Assembly: GCA_947650285.1 (NCBI GenBank)
Contig: CANTFL010000665.1
Span: 207,973-271,972, forward strand
Direction: 5' to 3'
From: Hyaloperonospora brassicae
Taxonomy: Eukaryota > Oomycota > Peronosporomycetes > Peronosporales > Peronosporaceae
DNA: 64,000 nt
Made by a program: the position numbers and the translations under genes. Positions 21,984 to 33,981 of this stretch are shown in pieces (within the stretch, counting starts at the first letter, position 1; every line of letters starts with the position of its first letter). Under the pieces are notes generated by a model. The model had not been told where the DNA came from and did not search any database. It saw nothing but the letters and a program-made list of their open reading frames with translations.

Positions 21984-24080
21984 AAGCCTCCCCACGTAAA
22001 ACGTATGATGCGTGCGCATCCTACGTGGCAATTCGAGTGTGTATGCATTGCCCTTGCGATGCAACACTCGAAATGGCCCAATGTATTTCGGCAGTAGTTT
22101 ACTACTGCCGACACTAGTGACTGCATGTCCAGGTAGGTTTACCGTTGACAGTTGTACTAGTTCGTTAACCTTAAATGAAAGAACATTTGCTCTTCCATTC
22201 TTGTCTGCGTTCCGTTTCTGACGGTTCACCGCATTTGCGATGGAGTCCTGAACGAAACGGACTACCGCTTCTCGAGTCAGCAGGAGATTCTCTGCTGACT
22301 CTTTGTTCTGTCTTTCAGTGCGCTTCGTGCGCACTGCTAAGAGATTGCTCTCTTCTTCAGCGAGGTTGTCTTCTTCCTCGCTGGCATAATCGTTGGCGAT
22401 GCTGAATATACCATCATCGTCATCATCATCCGAGTCAATAATAGCGTCATCGCTATTATTGAGGTGATTTTCTTCATCGATGTCGACTTGATCGACATCG
22501 GCATCATACGTGACGACGTTAGCGTCGACACGTGATGAGCAAGAGCCAAAACGGTTTTTGCTCGATCGATTCCCTCCCTTCTTATCCAAGAGTCACACTC
22601 TAGAAGGGTGGGCACACGTAAATGGCGTAAACCATTCACGTAAAACGGTATGTGCTGTGTTGAGGCATGCACCGAATTATTGATGGCGAATTCCATCATT
22701 GGAAGGAATTCGCTTCAACTCGGAAACGAGTGGACATATCCTCGAAGGATCTCTTCAAGGACACGGTTCGCACGTTCCGTCTGACCATCCGTTTCGAGAT
22801 TGTCAGAGGTAGACATCTTCAATCGTGTTCCGAGAGTACGGAACACGGTTTGCCATAATGCCGCTGTGAACCGAGGGTCACGGTCGGATACGAGTTCACG
22901 GGGTAACCCGTGGAGTCTAAAGACCGTGTCGAGAAAGACACGATCACAACCTTGAGCCTTGATAGACTCGGGGACAGCAGCAAGATGGACCATCTTGCTG
23001 AACCGGTCAACAAACACAAGAATACCATTATTCTTGTGAGCGTCTTCGGGAAAACCGAAGACGAAGTCCATTGAAACGGACTGCCAGCACTCTGTCGGAA
23101 CAGGCAGAGGCTGCAATGGCGCACGGAATGAAGGACTAGGCTTCACCCGTTGACAAACCTCGCAAGCACGTATGTACTTGCGAACAAACTGATACTGGCG
23201 GGGCCAGTAAAAGTCACGACTTACCGTGAGGTAAGTCTTTTCTCTACCACGATGGCCGCTTGTTGGGGCATCGTGACACTCATACATGATGCGCAAACGC
23301 AAATCATGATGAGCGGGTACGACGACACGAGGCGTGTCGTCGGCAACAGCTGTATAATACAGCAATCCGTTGCGTGTACATTACCGATCCGATGAGGATC
23401 GGTACAAAGCCGGTAAATCCCTCAATGGATTTACTGGATGGATTCACCAGATGATCCATTAATCGCAGAAGATCCTTATCTTCTGCAGATGCCTTTCGTA
23501 TGTCGTCCAGGAAGCTTGACGACGGAGCACTGACTGACAGTGTCGCAACAGTGGGCTTATCCGCACTGTTGGATTGTGCGTCCGGATCGAAATCGGGCCG
23601 TCGCGAAAGCGCATTAGCGACGACGTTTAGTCGTCTTGGTTTATACTCCACGAAGAAGTTGTACTCTGCGAAGAAAGACAGCCACCTCGCCATCCTTTGC
23701 GAGAGATGTGGACTGTTTACAGCCGTGCGGAGAGACGCATGGTCCGTATAGACGATGAACGGTCTATCTCCCAAGAGATAGGCGCGGAACTTAGCCAGTG
23801 CGTACTTCATGGCAAGGAGTTCCTTGTCATGCACTGGGTAATTGCGCTAAGCTGCCTGCAGCTGACACGACTGATAACAGATTACGCGCTCTGCGCCATC
23901 TGCATCAAATTGCATTAACGCACAGCCGATCGCAAAATCGCTGGCGTCACAGATCATATGAAATGGTCTGTCCTGATCTGCAATCGCCAAGACCGGCGAT
24001 TGCATCAAGCTTTGCTTGATACCTTCAAAGGAACGCTGGCACTCAGCGTTCCATGACCACTTGACATTTTTCTTGAGCAA
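21358..24080 (-). pseudogene. B pol, C-terminal half: RNase H, integrase, chromodomain
   Basis: RNase H in 23304-24080 (MICDASDFAIGCALMQ, then KELLAMKYALAKF and YTDHASLRT). Integrase in 22715-23365 has an intact zinc motif (ECHDAPTSGHRGREK, CEVCQRVKPSP) and an intact catalytic set: Asp in MDFVFG, Asp in VSDRDPRF, Glu in DGQTERANRVLEE. An acidic insertion (poly-Asp, 22415-22480) follows. The integrase C-terminal barrel is at about 22060-22200 (LLPKYIGPFRVLHRKGNAY), and the chromodomain at 21358-21560 (FLVERILNHRDD, YLVQWRGYPPYWNSWEP), which would bind methylated histone tails and steer insertion. Frames change several times between these blocks. Confidence 0.92.
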
Positions 24081-24081
24081 A

Positions 24082-26203
24082 CTAGAAAGATGACACAGTC
24101 ATTTCGGCATAGTTGGGCGAATACTTGTGCAAGTACGCCGCTAAGCCAAGGAACTTCCTTAGTCCCTTGACATCGACTGGCACTGGCCAGTCGGTGATCG
24201 CCTTGATCTTTTCGGGATCAGGGCGTACGCCGTGTATACCCACGATGCACCCAGGAAGTGGTATTTCGCTAGCCGCGAATATACACTTCTTGAGGTTGGC
24301 GTACAACTTATGCTTGCGCATAAGTTGAAGAACCTGAAGAACGTGAGTTCTGTGGACTTCAACGTCCGTATTTCCGTCTATAGCCCGACTATAAACGAAC
24401 ACATCGTCGAAGTAACTCGGTGCGAAGTCTCGCACCGGTCTCTACAGATTTGTAACAAATCTGTTTAATGTTGCAGGGGTATTGCTCAGCCCCTGTGGCA
24501 TCTCTAGCCACTCCCACAGCATCCCGCTGGGGGTGCTCACTGCTGTGTACGGAACATTCTGTTCACGCATGAGGATCTGATAGAATCCGTCCATCAGATC
24601 CATGGACGAGAAGATGGTACTCTTTGACATACCATCTATGATTACGTCCTTTCTCGATATCGGCGTCTGATCCGGTACCGTTGCAGCATTCAATTTGTTG
24701 AATGCGTGCACTATCCGCCACCCTCCTGTGGCCTATTCGCACACAGAAGGTCGAAGAGCTGTGAGGGGATGTTGATTCCCTCACATGGCCCGCTGCTAAG
24801 CGATCGGCAAAGAACTTGTCGATCGCTAGTACTTGTTCACGAGGCAGTGACCACTGCTTCATGACACAGTACTTCGAGCCCGGTTTGAGCTCGATCTCGT
24901 GTCGAGTGCCTTTGTCCTTAGGCAACTCGCAAGGTACGGATTCAGGGAACACGTCCTTGAATTCGATCAAATCCTTATACAAAGGATTTGCCTGAAGTGA
25001 CTTCCAGGATTGAGACGTGTATCGCTCAATCCGAGTCTTCTCATCAAGGACGCTTTCGTCCATCGATGAACTGCTGAGAACCCGTTCGTTCTCAGCAAAT
25101 ACTGTTGCCGGCTGAATATCGGCCACATACTCATCTGCTGTGACGAGTATGCAGATCTGCTTGACTTTGACACTGCGCAGATCACGCAAGAACCGTTTCG
25201 GTTCTAGCGTTGGCAACTGAGTTATCTCCGAAGTTGACTTTGGAGGCACAATCAGATCAAGCGTATAAGCGCCTACGCTGGATCCGTCATTAACCAAGAC
25301 GTTCAACGTCTCGGTTTCTTCCTGGGAGCTTGCTTCCACAGGTTGCTGAGGGCCTAATCCCTCAGCAAGCGACTCTCGAGGAATTCCTTCCTCAAGTACG
25401 TGGGGACTTATTCCCTCGACGTCTTCCGACTGTGGCTGTGCAACCACAGTCAGGAACCGATCCCCTACGGTCGACTCTCCAGTCGACCTAGGGTTTTCAT
25501 GTTGCCCCTTGGGGGCAACAGGTTTCTTTCTTCTAAGATGCTGCCCGCTAGGCATGCATCCATGTCCCGGTCCACTCGACTTATTCGAGTGGTGGACCTT
25601 CGGCGCAGCCTGTACTTCTGTACAGCCGCCGGGAGCTTGCTCCACAGTGTAGTGATCAACTACACTGTGATCTTGTGCAGTCGTGCTAACGACCGTACCG
25701 CAAGTGAGGCCATCGCACTCACTCGCAGTACATCCACACGCTTGTGGACGCTCCAAGATGTTCATCAGATGGCCATCTGATGAACAAGCAGCAGGCATCT
25801 TCACGGATCGATGCTGCCAGCTCACCCTTGGCTCGTACTTTCTGAGCCAAGGTAATCCCAGGATGACATCAAATTTGTCATCCAGATCGAGTACGATGAA
25901 GTCATCATCGTACTGTTCGCCCTCTAACGTGTAGTGGATTCCTACTACACGTTTCTCAACGGTTATCGATGCGCCTGTTGCAAGGCGCACCGTCATCCTT
26001 GACTGGGGAATGTCGCGCTCAACGAACTTGAGCCTACGACCCTCTAGTGACTGGCGACGAACAAAGTTGTTCGACGCCCCACAGTCTACTAGGGCACGAA
26101 GCGACAAATCATTTGTCGCTTCCAACTTCAAGGTGATGAGCGAAACGTCATCACCAGGTGCAGAGACACACAATGATTGTGTATCTGAAGCAACTTTCGT
26201 CAA
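24082..26203 (-). pseudogene. B retropepsin, linker and reverse transcriptase
   Basis: A 546-codon open frame (24563-26203) starts with a retropepsin-like fold (ALVDCGASNNFVRR, then ILGLPWLRKYEPRVSW), has a long variable linker and enters RT (KDKGTRHEIELKPGSKY, STSPHSSSTFCV). RT continues in other frames (24442-24711 with DLMDGFYQILMREQ and PQGLSNTPATLNRFV; 24082-24435 with SYFDDVFVYSRA, the catalytic box). The protease motif is Asp-Cys-Gly rather than the usual Asp-Ser/Thr-Gly. The linker region is especially rich in perfect hairpins (for example 25501-25519 and 25643-25669). Confidence 0.9.
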
Positions 26204-26253
26204 GAGATTTGCGAATTCTCTTGAATTTGCTGGATCTGTAGGGCGCTCCGCCC

Positions 26254-27411
26254 CTACTGACCCCGACCATTTTTTGATGTTCCGTCTCGCTGTTGCGGCT
26301 TCGCAACAGCGCTGGACCCACGCCCATTGCCCTTTCTGGCGAATGGTCGTCCATTTCGCTCAGTACTGTTTGGTACTGGGCGTGGAGCACTACACTCGTA
26401 TGCGTAGTGCCCTAACTTCTGACAGCGATTGCACTTGTGCAATCGCTTGTTGTTTGAAGAGCGAGGTCTCTTGCTCTCAACATATCAGAGGTCCATTGGT
26501 TCTGGACCTCCGATCTCTTGTCGTCTCGGTGGACGGTAAGAGTTTGAGCTAGCATGGGAGCCTGTCTCATGCTAAAGTCTTCCTGTTCCGCGGCTGATAT
26601 CGCATCTTCCAGCGTATTCAGCTCAAGGTGGAACAGGTGGCTTCTGACGAGCCCCTCTGCGAGCCCTTGCATGAACACCGTAAATCAACGTGTGTTCATG
26701 TACTGGGCTAGCAGTTATACTACTCCCAAGGAGTCGTATATGTTGTGCGTAAGCGTGCACATCACGCTTACCCTGCTTGAGTTTCAGGAGCTCTGAACGA
26801 GCCCTGAACTCAGCCCGTGGCGGCTCAAACGTTTGTCTGAGCCGGGACTTGAAGTCATCTAGCGACCTAAACACGTTTGGGTCGCTACTCTCGAGTCCCA
26901 GGGACCAAGTTTTGGCACGCCCTGCCAAGTGGGTCTGAGCAAATGTGAGTTTCATTTGCTCATCTTCGACGCGACGAGCCCTTAAGGCTCTGTCGAGTTC
27001 GACAAACCATAATTACAGGGAGTCCTCCGGGACTCCGCTATACTTGGAGATGTCAACTTTCATGACCTCGGGACGACGCGCATGCGCCGTCCCGCCCACA
27101 GCAGCATGGAATTGCTGCTGTATCAACAGCTCTGTCTGTTGAGCACCGAGTTCTCTCAACTGCTCGGCCTGTTGAGAGCCTTGCTGGTGAAGTAAGGCTA
27201 CTTTTTCCCTTTCGGCGACAAGTTCATTTTGAATGAACTTGGCGATAGCGGCATGTTGTTGGTCTCTGTCTAGAGACTCCAACATGGCGCTAATGGCGAG
27301 CTCGCCTACGGTAGAACTCATTCGTTCTACCGCACCCCATTCGATGTGACTCAAATGGGTAAACCCTTCACGCGTGGCGTGAAAGGTGTCTTCTTCATCC
27401 AGCATGTTCAT
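26254..27411 (-). pseudogene. B gag, broken
   Basis: Four overlapping open segments: 27013-27411 (N-terminal, coiled-coil with Gln-rich heptads, then VDISKYSGVPEDSL, the start of the capsid pattern); 26623-26955 (LAGRAKTWSLGLE, SLDDFKSRLRQTFEPP, LLKLKQGKRDVHAYAQ, a classic gypsy capsid); 26412-26678; and 26254-26442 with the zinc knuckle CNRCQKLGHYAYEC. A stop after EDSL and later shifts separate them, so no full-length Gag is made. Confidence 0.9.
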
Positions 27412-27435
27412 GCTGGATGTTGTGGTCCTTGGAAG

Positions 27436-27453
27436 GACTACAAAGTGCTACCA
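27436..27453 (-). other. Primer-binding site of B (candidate)
   Basis: Two bases inside the 5' LTR the sense strand reads TGGTAGCACTTTGTAGTC. The first ten bases are identical to the site in A1/A2, suggesting the same primer tRNA, which is not identified. Confidence 0.55.
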
Positions 27454-27455
27454 GG

Positions 27456-27846
27456 TGTAACGGGGCACACTCTTGCGTGAACTTAATGCAAGGGTATCGG
27501 CGCCCCGACAGACGTATACAAGGCAAGCGAGGAAGCGTAGGTAAGGTGAAAGCAGAACTGTTATATTTATATAATTAAGTCTTTTAACTACTGTCTCTTT
27601 GTTTGACTTAACTTAATTATACTAATCTCATCTGAGTGTATGGTGACGTCTCGTCACCACTCATTGCGCGCGTCTTGCGGCGATTGGTGGGTTGATATCA
27701 TCAAGATATCAACCAATGAACAGACCCTTTGGTCGACTCTTCAATGTCACCACTTTGATGATATTGTTCAAAGAATATTCAACTTCATATTCTTTATTGT
27801 CACTTTCTTTAAAGTGACAATTCCATGTAACGGGCTGCCCGTTACA
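27456..27846 (-). repeat. B 5' LTR
   Basis: 391 bp, about 15 differences from the 3' LTR, same chain of hairpins. Followed by the GTGAC target duplication at 27847-27851. Confidence 0.95.
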
Positions 27847-27851
27847 GTGAC

Positions 27852-30138
27852 GCTGAGATGGTACGTAACCTAAAGACGCTCCCGATCAGATCTCGCGGCC
27901 CCAATTTAATGTCGTGTTCCGATCAGATCTCGCTATCTTGGCTCAAATCTCGCAAGCCTGGAGTCAGTTGCATACAAGTCAGGTGTGGGTCACGCCAAGG
28001 TTTTACAGAGAGCACAATTGGTGTAAACCACTATAGGTACAAAGATTTGATCTTCTGGAGAGGGAGACGCGTGGCTTTGTGAGTCGTGATACAGATGGGC
28101 CTAGAGATTTGTAAGTTTTTGACTTGATTGGATAACATTATACAGAGTTTGTCTTGATAATAATGTACACGTGTGGACTTCTCTTCCGTATTAGATTATT
28201 GGCCAACTGACGTCAAATAATGTCACATATTAAAAGCAAGTGTTATCCCAGGATTGTTTGACCAGGGACTAAGGACTATTAAAACAACTCCAACTGCAAT
28301 CGGACGCATCAAACAAGTGAAGGCGAAGGTGCGAGATTGCGAGACGGCTTAAGTGGTCAGAAGGCTCGCAAATCAAGAATCTAATTTGTACAAGGTGATC
28401 TCGTAGAGGTCAAGGTGGATCATATCGAGCACCTTACAAGTACACCCGCTATCGTGTGACAATTTCCATGCGACATCCCCAATCTCAAACACGGTCAAGC
28501 TATGCATCGACTCGAGTCCACCTGTGAGAGTGCAACCCGCCCTACCGACGGGTGCATAAGGTGAGCAAAAGTTACAGCACGGATTCGAAGCACTCTTTCC
28601 GTTAGCCGGTCGTCCAGGCGCCAGTGGAGATTTGGGATCGACTTCTCAAATGAGCGATCTCCACTCCACCAAACCTATGTCGATGTCAAAATAGTTGAAA
28701 AATTGTATATTTACCGCAGTTGACGCATCACGCGGCAGAGTAATTTCTCCCTCGAATCAGTCGCGCTCTCTTTTACTGTGCTGTATCGTTAAAGACTCAT
28801 TAAAATAATAAAAAAATTCTCAACATGGCATCATGTAGATTAATGATGTATTCTGCATTATGTAACATCGTTAAGTGTGAGCCACGTGAGTGAAATTTTC
28901 ATAGTTTGCGCAGCTATTCTCTCATGAATGCTGTACACCATAATCTCCTTACATTGGCTGATCACGGATTGTGGTATAAAGAATGTACAATGCAAACAAG
29001 TTGTCTACTTCTACCGGTGGTCAAGATCACAAAGCATAAACTTGAGATGGGTAGTGCAGGAGGAGATTTTGTGAAGCTTAAATGTACGGCCTAACTTTAA
29101 TTCGTATGAAAGTACTCAATACAATTATAAAAACGAGCTGGTAGACCCCTAAGTCAGGTAAATTACTAGCATATTGTCACCATCTTTTTCGAGGAGAATG
29201 CTGTAATATTTTCTATCTATCGTGATAGATGATGGTACGCACCATGTGGAATAATGGAATTTAAGGCGTATATTTCACTTCGATCAACAACCGCAATTGC
29301 AGATTGATGCCGAAAATGGCCTTGTCACATGACTAGCACTTGCAGTCCCTTCGCATTAATCTAATTAAGAACCCTATGGATAAAAAATCCTTAGGATAAG
29401 TCCATATGTCATCTTTTGATACCTCGTGGAACACGTAAGCTCAAAAAGTTATGCGTCCGGATATATTAATACACATTGTCATTCATCATACTCAGAGTGA
29501 CGGTCGAATCGTAGCACCACCAGAACGACGCCGTAACTAAATATATGCTTCCACAATTTTATGAGTTAGACTTGGCCAATGTCCCCGCCAAGTTGCCCAT
29601 CATAATGATACATACATAAGTAGGTATACAATGCACACGATGTAGCGGGTGTAGTGCACCGTACACCTATTTCGCTAACAAGTGTGTACGGACTCATTTC
29701 CATCCAATAGCATGTAATACGTATTTGAGTGGCTTTCGTGAGACAGGACCACTCGTACCGATTATGTTTTATAATTGTATCATAAAGCAAAAAAATCACA
29801 GTCATAAGTAACCTGCAGCACACGTATCGGACGGGTACTTTCCTTACTATCTCGTAATCCCTCCTAGTGTGTGTTGTAATAACGGATATTTTGCTACGTC
29901 ACAGGGACCATCCGCAAGTTCTTGCGTGAAAGTTGTTCTCAACATTTCGTAGACTGGATTGGGTGTGCAAAAACTCGCGGGGTGACGTATATGCTCGACG
30001 TATGCGTCGCATCTTATTTACCTTGCCAAATATTTCCAAAGTCTTATCGAGCCTTGAAATCAGCCGTTGACGGATAGTTTGTCTGTATGACCGATTCTGC
30101 CCGACGACCCAAATTAACCGTTTGGTGAAAGGTAAAGC
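27852..30138. other. Gene-free region
   Basis: About 2.3 kb without a recognisable coding domain. A 13-bp block gatcagatctcgc occurs twice close together (about 27883 and 27922). The sequence up to 30138 abuts the A2 5' LTR and shows no similarity to the A1 5' flank. Confidence 0.6.
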
Positions 30139-30611
30139 TGTAACTGTGTTACACGTCGACTGTTTGTCGACAATAGGTGTGGTGCACACAAGGGATGCGA
30201 TCCCCTTTAAAGTAATATTCGATCACAGTATCAATTGTTGAAGGATGATGTCTGTCAACCGTTGAATACGACTCTTTTTATATGTTTATTTAGGACATTA
30301 GTGAGTAGGTTAATTACGTTGGTCCAAGGTGTTCTTTTAAGTTAAAGAAGAAATAAGCTTCAGTTCCCATTTTGATCCAAAAGACACGTGCCTTACGAGG
30401 CGTCTTGATCGGAAGAGCTAGCAACGCCTGTAAAGGTAGCTGCTTCTTGAGCACTCTGTGCTGTGATTCTCTTGAAACGTTTGGTCTCCGTAAAACAGGG
30501 ACCGTAAGCTCTCTGAGCTTGTTGACTCTTTGAGTCGGGTTCGTAGAACCAAAGTTGCTTTTTGAGCGTTCAGTCTTCCTCTGACTTAAGAAGCAGTGTA
30601 GCTTCGCTACA
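30139..30611 (+). repeat. A2 5' LTR
   Basis: 473 bp, TGTAAC to CTACA. About 14 differences from the A1 5' LTR, but roughly 33 in the first 200 bp against its own 3' LTR. Confidence 0.93.
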
Positions 30612-30613
30612 CT

Positions 30614-30630
30614 TGGTAGCACTCATAGTC
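30614..30630 (+). other. Primer-binding site of A2 (candidate)
   Basis: TGGTAGCACTCATAGTC, two bases after the LTR, identical to A1. Confidence 0.55.
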
Positions 30631-30663
30631 AATCTACGCCTGAGTCGTTACGACTGATCCTCT

Positions 30664-31702
30664 GTGAGAATGGAGCAATCCACACCCGTCTCTGAGGCCC
30701 AAAAGGTCGCGCTTGATAAGCTGACCGCGGTCGTAGGCCCCGAGTATGTTGAGTTTCTAGCTGCACAAGGTCCCGATGTGCTAAATGCACGAGTCGAGAC
30801 CTACATGCAGTATTCAACGGCACTTCTAGGGCAGATTCAAAAAACAAGTAGCGTCGGCTATGTCGACATGCTACGTGGAAATGCCAGATGAAGAGGTTAA
30901 GCTTGTCCCCTTCGGGTGGACGTCAACATTACTCCGGGAAGGAGGGGGGAATCCTGACCCTCTGGATCCGTGAGATCGTGATGGCTATGAGCTCTGGCCT
31001 TAGGTCACTGGAGTACCAGCGGGTCTCGTCGGCTATCTCCAAGCTCGATGGAAGAGATAGAGAGTGGGCTCTGACGTGTGGCACGTGGTATACATGGCGT
31101 TTCCCACATGGGATTTGCTCAAGTTAGACCTTTTGCGAGTTTTCTCGCCGCCTAACCTGGCTTATCGCGTGCGCTCACGCTTCTTGTCTACCCGTCGGGG
31201 TAAGAATGAGTTAACGGACAATGTCCAAGAGTTGAGAACTCTGATGGCTGCTATGCAGTCTGAGCCTCTCCCTGAGACATTCGGTGTGACTGTCTTCATG
31301 GAAGGTCTTCGCAATGGCGTTGCCAGGACCGAGGTGTTTCGGGTCCATCCCTCTAGTTTTGAGGAAGCTGTTAGCATCGCTCAAAATGCTGAGCACAACT
31401 TCAAGTCGGCCGGACTTGGTTGGAATGGGTACAACCCAAGCTTTGCGAGGGCGACCTTTGCGAGCACCTCGGCTTACTGTAAGCCAGAACCGATGGATCT
31501 CAGCCATGCTGAAGATGAAGGTAAAGCGGATCTTCATGTTGCAGAGCAACGACAGGAAGTGAGACGCTGTTACATGTGCGGAAGCACTAAGCACTTGCGT
31601 CCCACTTGTCCTTTGCGTAAGCAACGACCGAATCCTATGGGTCGAAACCCCAGCCAAAACCAGAAACCTGGTATGGCACGGGGAAACGTCGACATCCAGT
31701 AG
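30664..31702 (+). pseudogene. A2 gag, broken
   Basis: Segments at 30664-30891, 30888-31127 and 31064-31702 give the N-terminal part, the middle and the capsid plus CCHC knuckle (CYMCGSTKHLRPTC, first Cys codon at 31568). They differ from A1 by one residue at most in each segment, and the frame breaks are in identical positions. Confidence 0.88.
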
Positions 31703-31787
31703 GTGCGGGGCGCCCTACTGAAGTAGAACTGAGTTCTGTTGCTTCTCTACGAGGTATAGTGAAACAGGGCTTAGCCCACTGAGCTCT

Positions 31788-32258
31788 GTGCCTATCAGCA
31801 CAGAGCGTGGATACAATCCTGGCTTGTTAGTTGCCGAGGCAAAGGTTAACGGCTTTGAGAAGCATTGGTCGATCCTAATCGACTCCGGAGCATCATGCAA
31901 TTATGTTCGACGTCTTTGTCTTGAGGGAAGTCAGCGATATGCTGAAGCGCTCAAAGCGCATGAAGGTGATTCGATCACCGTTCGTTTAGCGACTGGTAGT
32001 CGCGTCACGGTGCCTAAAGTTCCGTTGAACTTGGGTGTGAAATTTTTGGACTTTGGCAGCATCAAACGCTGTCTTGTCCTCGATCTGGATTCGAGATATG
32101 ATCTCATCCTGGGTATGTCTTGGCTTGAACGTCATGAGCCATGGAGTGATTGGAGGTCTAAGACCTTAGGCGCCACACGCAATGCTCCTAGAGAAGCTTT
32201 GAGGAGTCATGAAACAACATTCGCTAGGCAACAAAACGCTATTGGCGCGATCCATTGA
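31788..32258 (+). pseudogene. A2 retropepsin domain
   Basis: 156-codon open frame with catalytic LIDSGASCNYVRR (about residues 29-41) and the flap/C-terminal ILGMSWL pattern. It would cleave Gag-Pol in the virus-like particle. It is open further than in A1 (126 codons), but is cut off from gag and RT by stops. Confidence 0.85.
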
Positions 32259-32371
32259 AGGAAGATGTCAATGTGTTGGACATCGGTGTGTCAGAGTTAA
32301 TTAACTCCAATGTCCATGACGTCAATATTGAGCGGAGCTCTTTAACCGTATGAGAAGAGAGTTATACTCCG

Positions 32372-33028
32372 TTGAGTGATACTCGTCGCGATAATGAGTC
32401 ACTGCATGCTGCAGACATGGTTGGACTAGGGCCGAGACATCAAGAATGTAATTCCTCTGATGTGAGTGGGGTGGCAAGTGAAATTCCACCGAGTGAGGGC
32501 GGCCGAGATGGCACCTCACTGAATGTCGGTAATGACATTGTTGACGAGAAGCCAGATTGTTCAGCGCTAGGCCCGGATGCTGTACGTGAAGTGGTACGTG
32601 TAAATCCACTGGGTGAAGTGTTCGAGTTACGTAACACTTCACCAGATGTCGTTCAAGACATTAGCGCTAGTACAATGCGTGCTAAGATCAATAGCAACAA
32701 CGGGGACCCTACAGTCCCGGTCTCTAGGATGCGTAAGGTTTATTTGAGGAAACAACCTCAGCGTAGGGTGACAACACATAAGCGCTTAACGTCTAAGAAG
32801 TCACGAAGTGATAACAGTAATAATACACTATATACCCTTGTCAATGGGTTGACTGGCCAGATTGATGGCAATATTAGTCTTGAAACTCTTCCATCCTTGG
32901 ATACTCTCTTTGACCTAGACGAAATGTCTGACGGCGAATTCAGCCAAGCCTTGCAGGCAGGAGAATTATCCGAGTTAGTGGTCATTCGGCCGGATACTGA
33001 GTTGAACTCATCCTCGTTATTGGACTAG
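32372..33028 (+). pseudogene. A2 protease-RT spacer region
   Basis: 218-codon frame, rich in Asp, Ser, Thr and Val with a basic patch (RRVTTHKRLTSKKSR). No domain recognised; this position in gypsy elements is a variable linker. The homologous A1 frame is 4714-5370 with about ten substitutions. Confidence 0.6.
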
Positions 33029-33049
33029 TCTGTCCTTGAGGTCAAAAGG

Positions 33050-33831
33050 GTGGCACTGGATGCCCGTAGTGGATCTTCGATCTCTAAGGATTCTCTTGGT
33101 CCGTTCTATACTTTGGTAAAGGAGTTTCAGGACGTGGTTTGTCACAACCCACCGTCCGTCTTACCTCCCGATAGAGGTGTACGTCATGTAATTGACTTAG
33201 TTCCTGGAACTAAATGCTGTGTAACACGGCAGTGGCCTTTACTGAAGAAACAGTGTGACGTCATTGACTACTTCTTTCGTGCAAAGCACGCGGCAGGAAT
33301 GTTACGTGAGAGCAAATCTCCCCATTCCACATCGACCTTCTTTGTCAAAAAGCCCGACGGGAAGTGGCGCATTGTTCATGCTTACAATAAGCTTAATGCG
33401 GTCACCATCCCGGCTCAGACATCAATTCCTAGGAAGAATATTCTTCAGAACAATATGTTGGAACGTACAATGCACAGTGCGCTCGATTTAGTCGATGGTT
33501 ATTACCAGCTGCTCATGCGAGAAAACGGCATTCCGCTGACAGCGGTCAGCACTCCGAGCGGTATGCTCTGGGAGTGGCTTGTTACGCCGCACGGGTTATC
33601 AAATGCCCGGCTACATTCAGTCGTCTTGTTACAAAACTGTTCAGACCTCACCGAGATTATGCAAAGACGTACTTTGATGACATCTTTGTCCATAGTCGTG
33701 CTATGAACGGTCAGTCAGATGTGTACAATCACATTGACCATTTAAGAGCGGTGATCGAGTGCATGCGCACAAATAAGTTGTACGCCAACGCGTCTAAGTG
33801 CATCTTTGGTGCAGAAGAGATTCCTTTTTAA
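33050..33831 (+). pseudogene. A2 reverse transcriptase
   Basis: 33050-33706 carries the N-terminal RT fingers and palm (HVIDLVPGTKCC, FFVKKPDGKWRIVHAYNKLN, ALDLVDGYYQLLMRENG); 33574-33831, in another frame, has the catalytic YFDDIFVHS and the helix EDIxLTNKLYANASKC-like region. A one-base shift near 33600 separates them. Synthesis of cDNA would need both in one polypeptide. Confidence 0.9.
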
Positions 33832-33981
33832 GGGTGCTTTATTGGTAAGCGATGCCTTAGAGCGGATCCCGCTAAGGTAAAAGCCATAGTTGATTGGCCG
33901 GTTCCAAAGAACCAAAATAACTAACGTAAGTGGCTTGGCCTTGACAATTACTTACACAAGTACAGTGCGAATGAAGCAGAT

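Larger units (their letters stand above)
19855..27846 (-). mobile_element. Ty3/gypsy chromodomain LTR retrotransposon B (complete, hairpin-dense)
   Basis: LTRs at 19855-20246 and 27456-27846 (about 96 percent identical) bound about 7.2 kb of internal DNA, and identical GTGAC (19850-19854 and 27847-27851) flanks both ends: a clear 5-bp target duplication. Minus-strand order: PBS, gag with CCHC knuckle, retropepsin, RT, RNase H, integrase, chromodomain, then a 3' region with a 1.5-kb antisense ORF, then a polypurine tract. The frames are broken in several places. Unlike A1/A2, the sequence consists largely of short perfect inverted repeats with 5-14-bp arms, one about every 30 bp, including in the LTRs. 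PBS start and LTR ends (TGTAAC/GTTACA) are shared with family A, but the proteins are clearly diverged. Confidence 0.95.

Noticed and set aside
7605..30138. Inversion of the A1-A2 interval by recombination between the inverted copies
   Set aside because: Would place the A2 target pentamer (aacat) and LINE remainder at the A1 5' flank; neither is visible there. Left open in the findings, not annotated as a feature.
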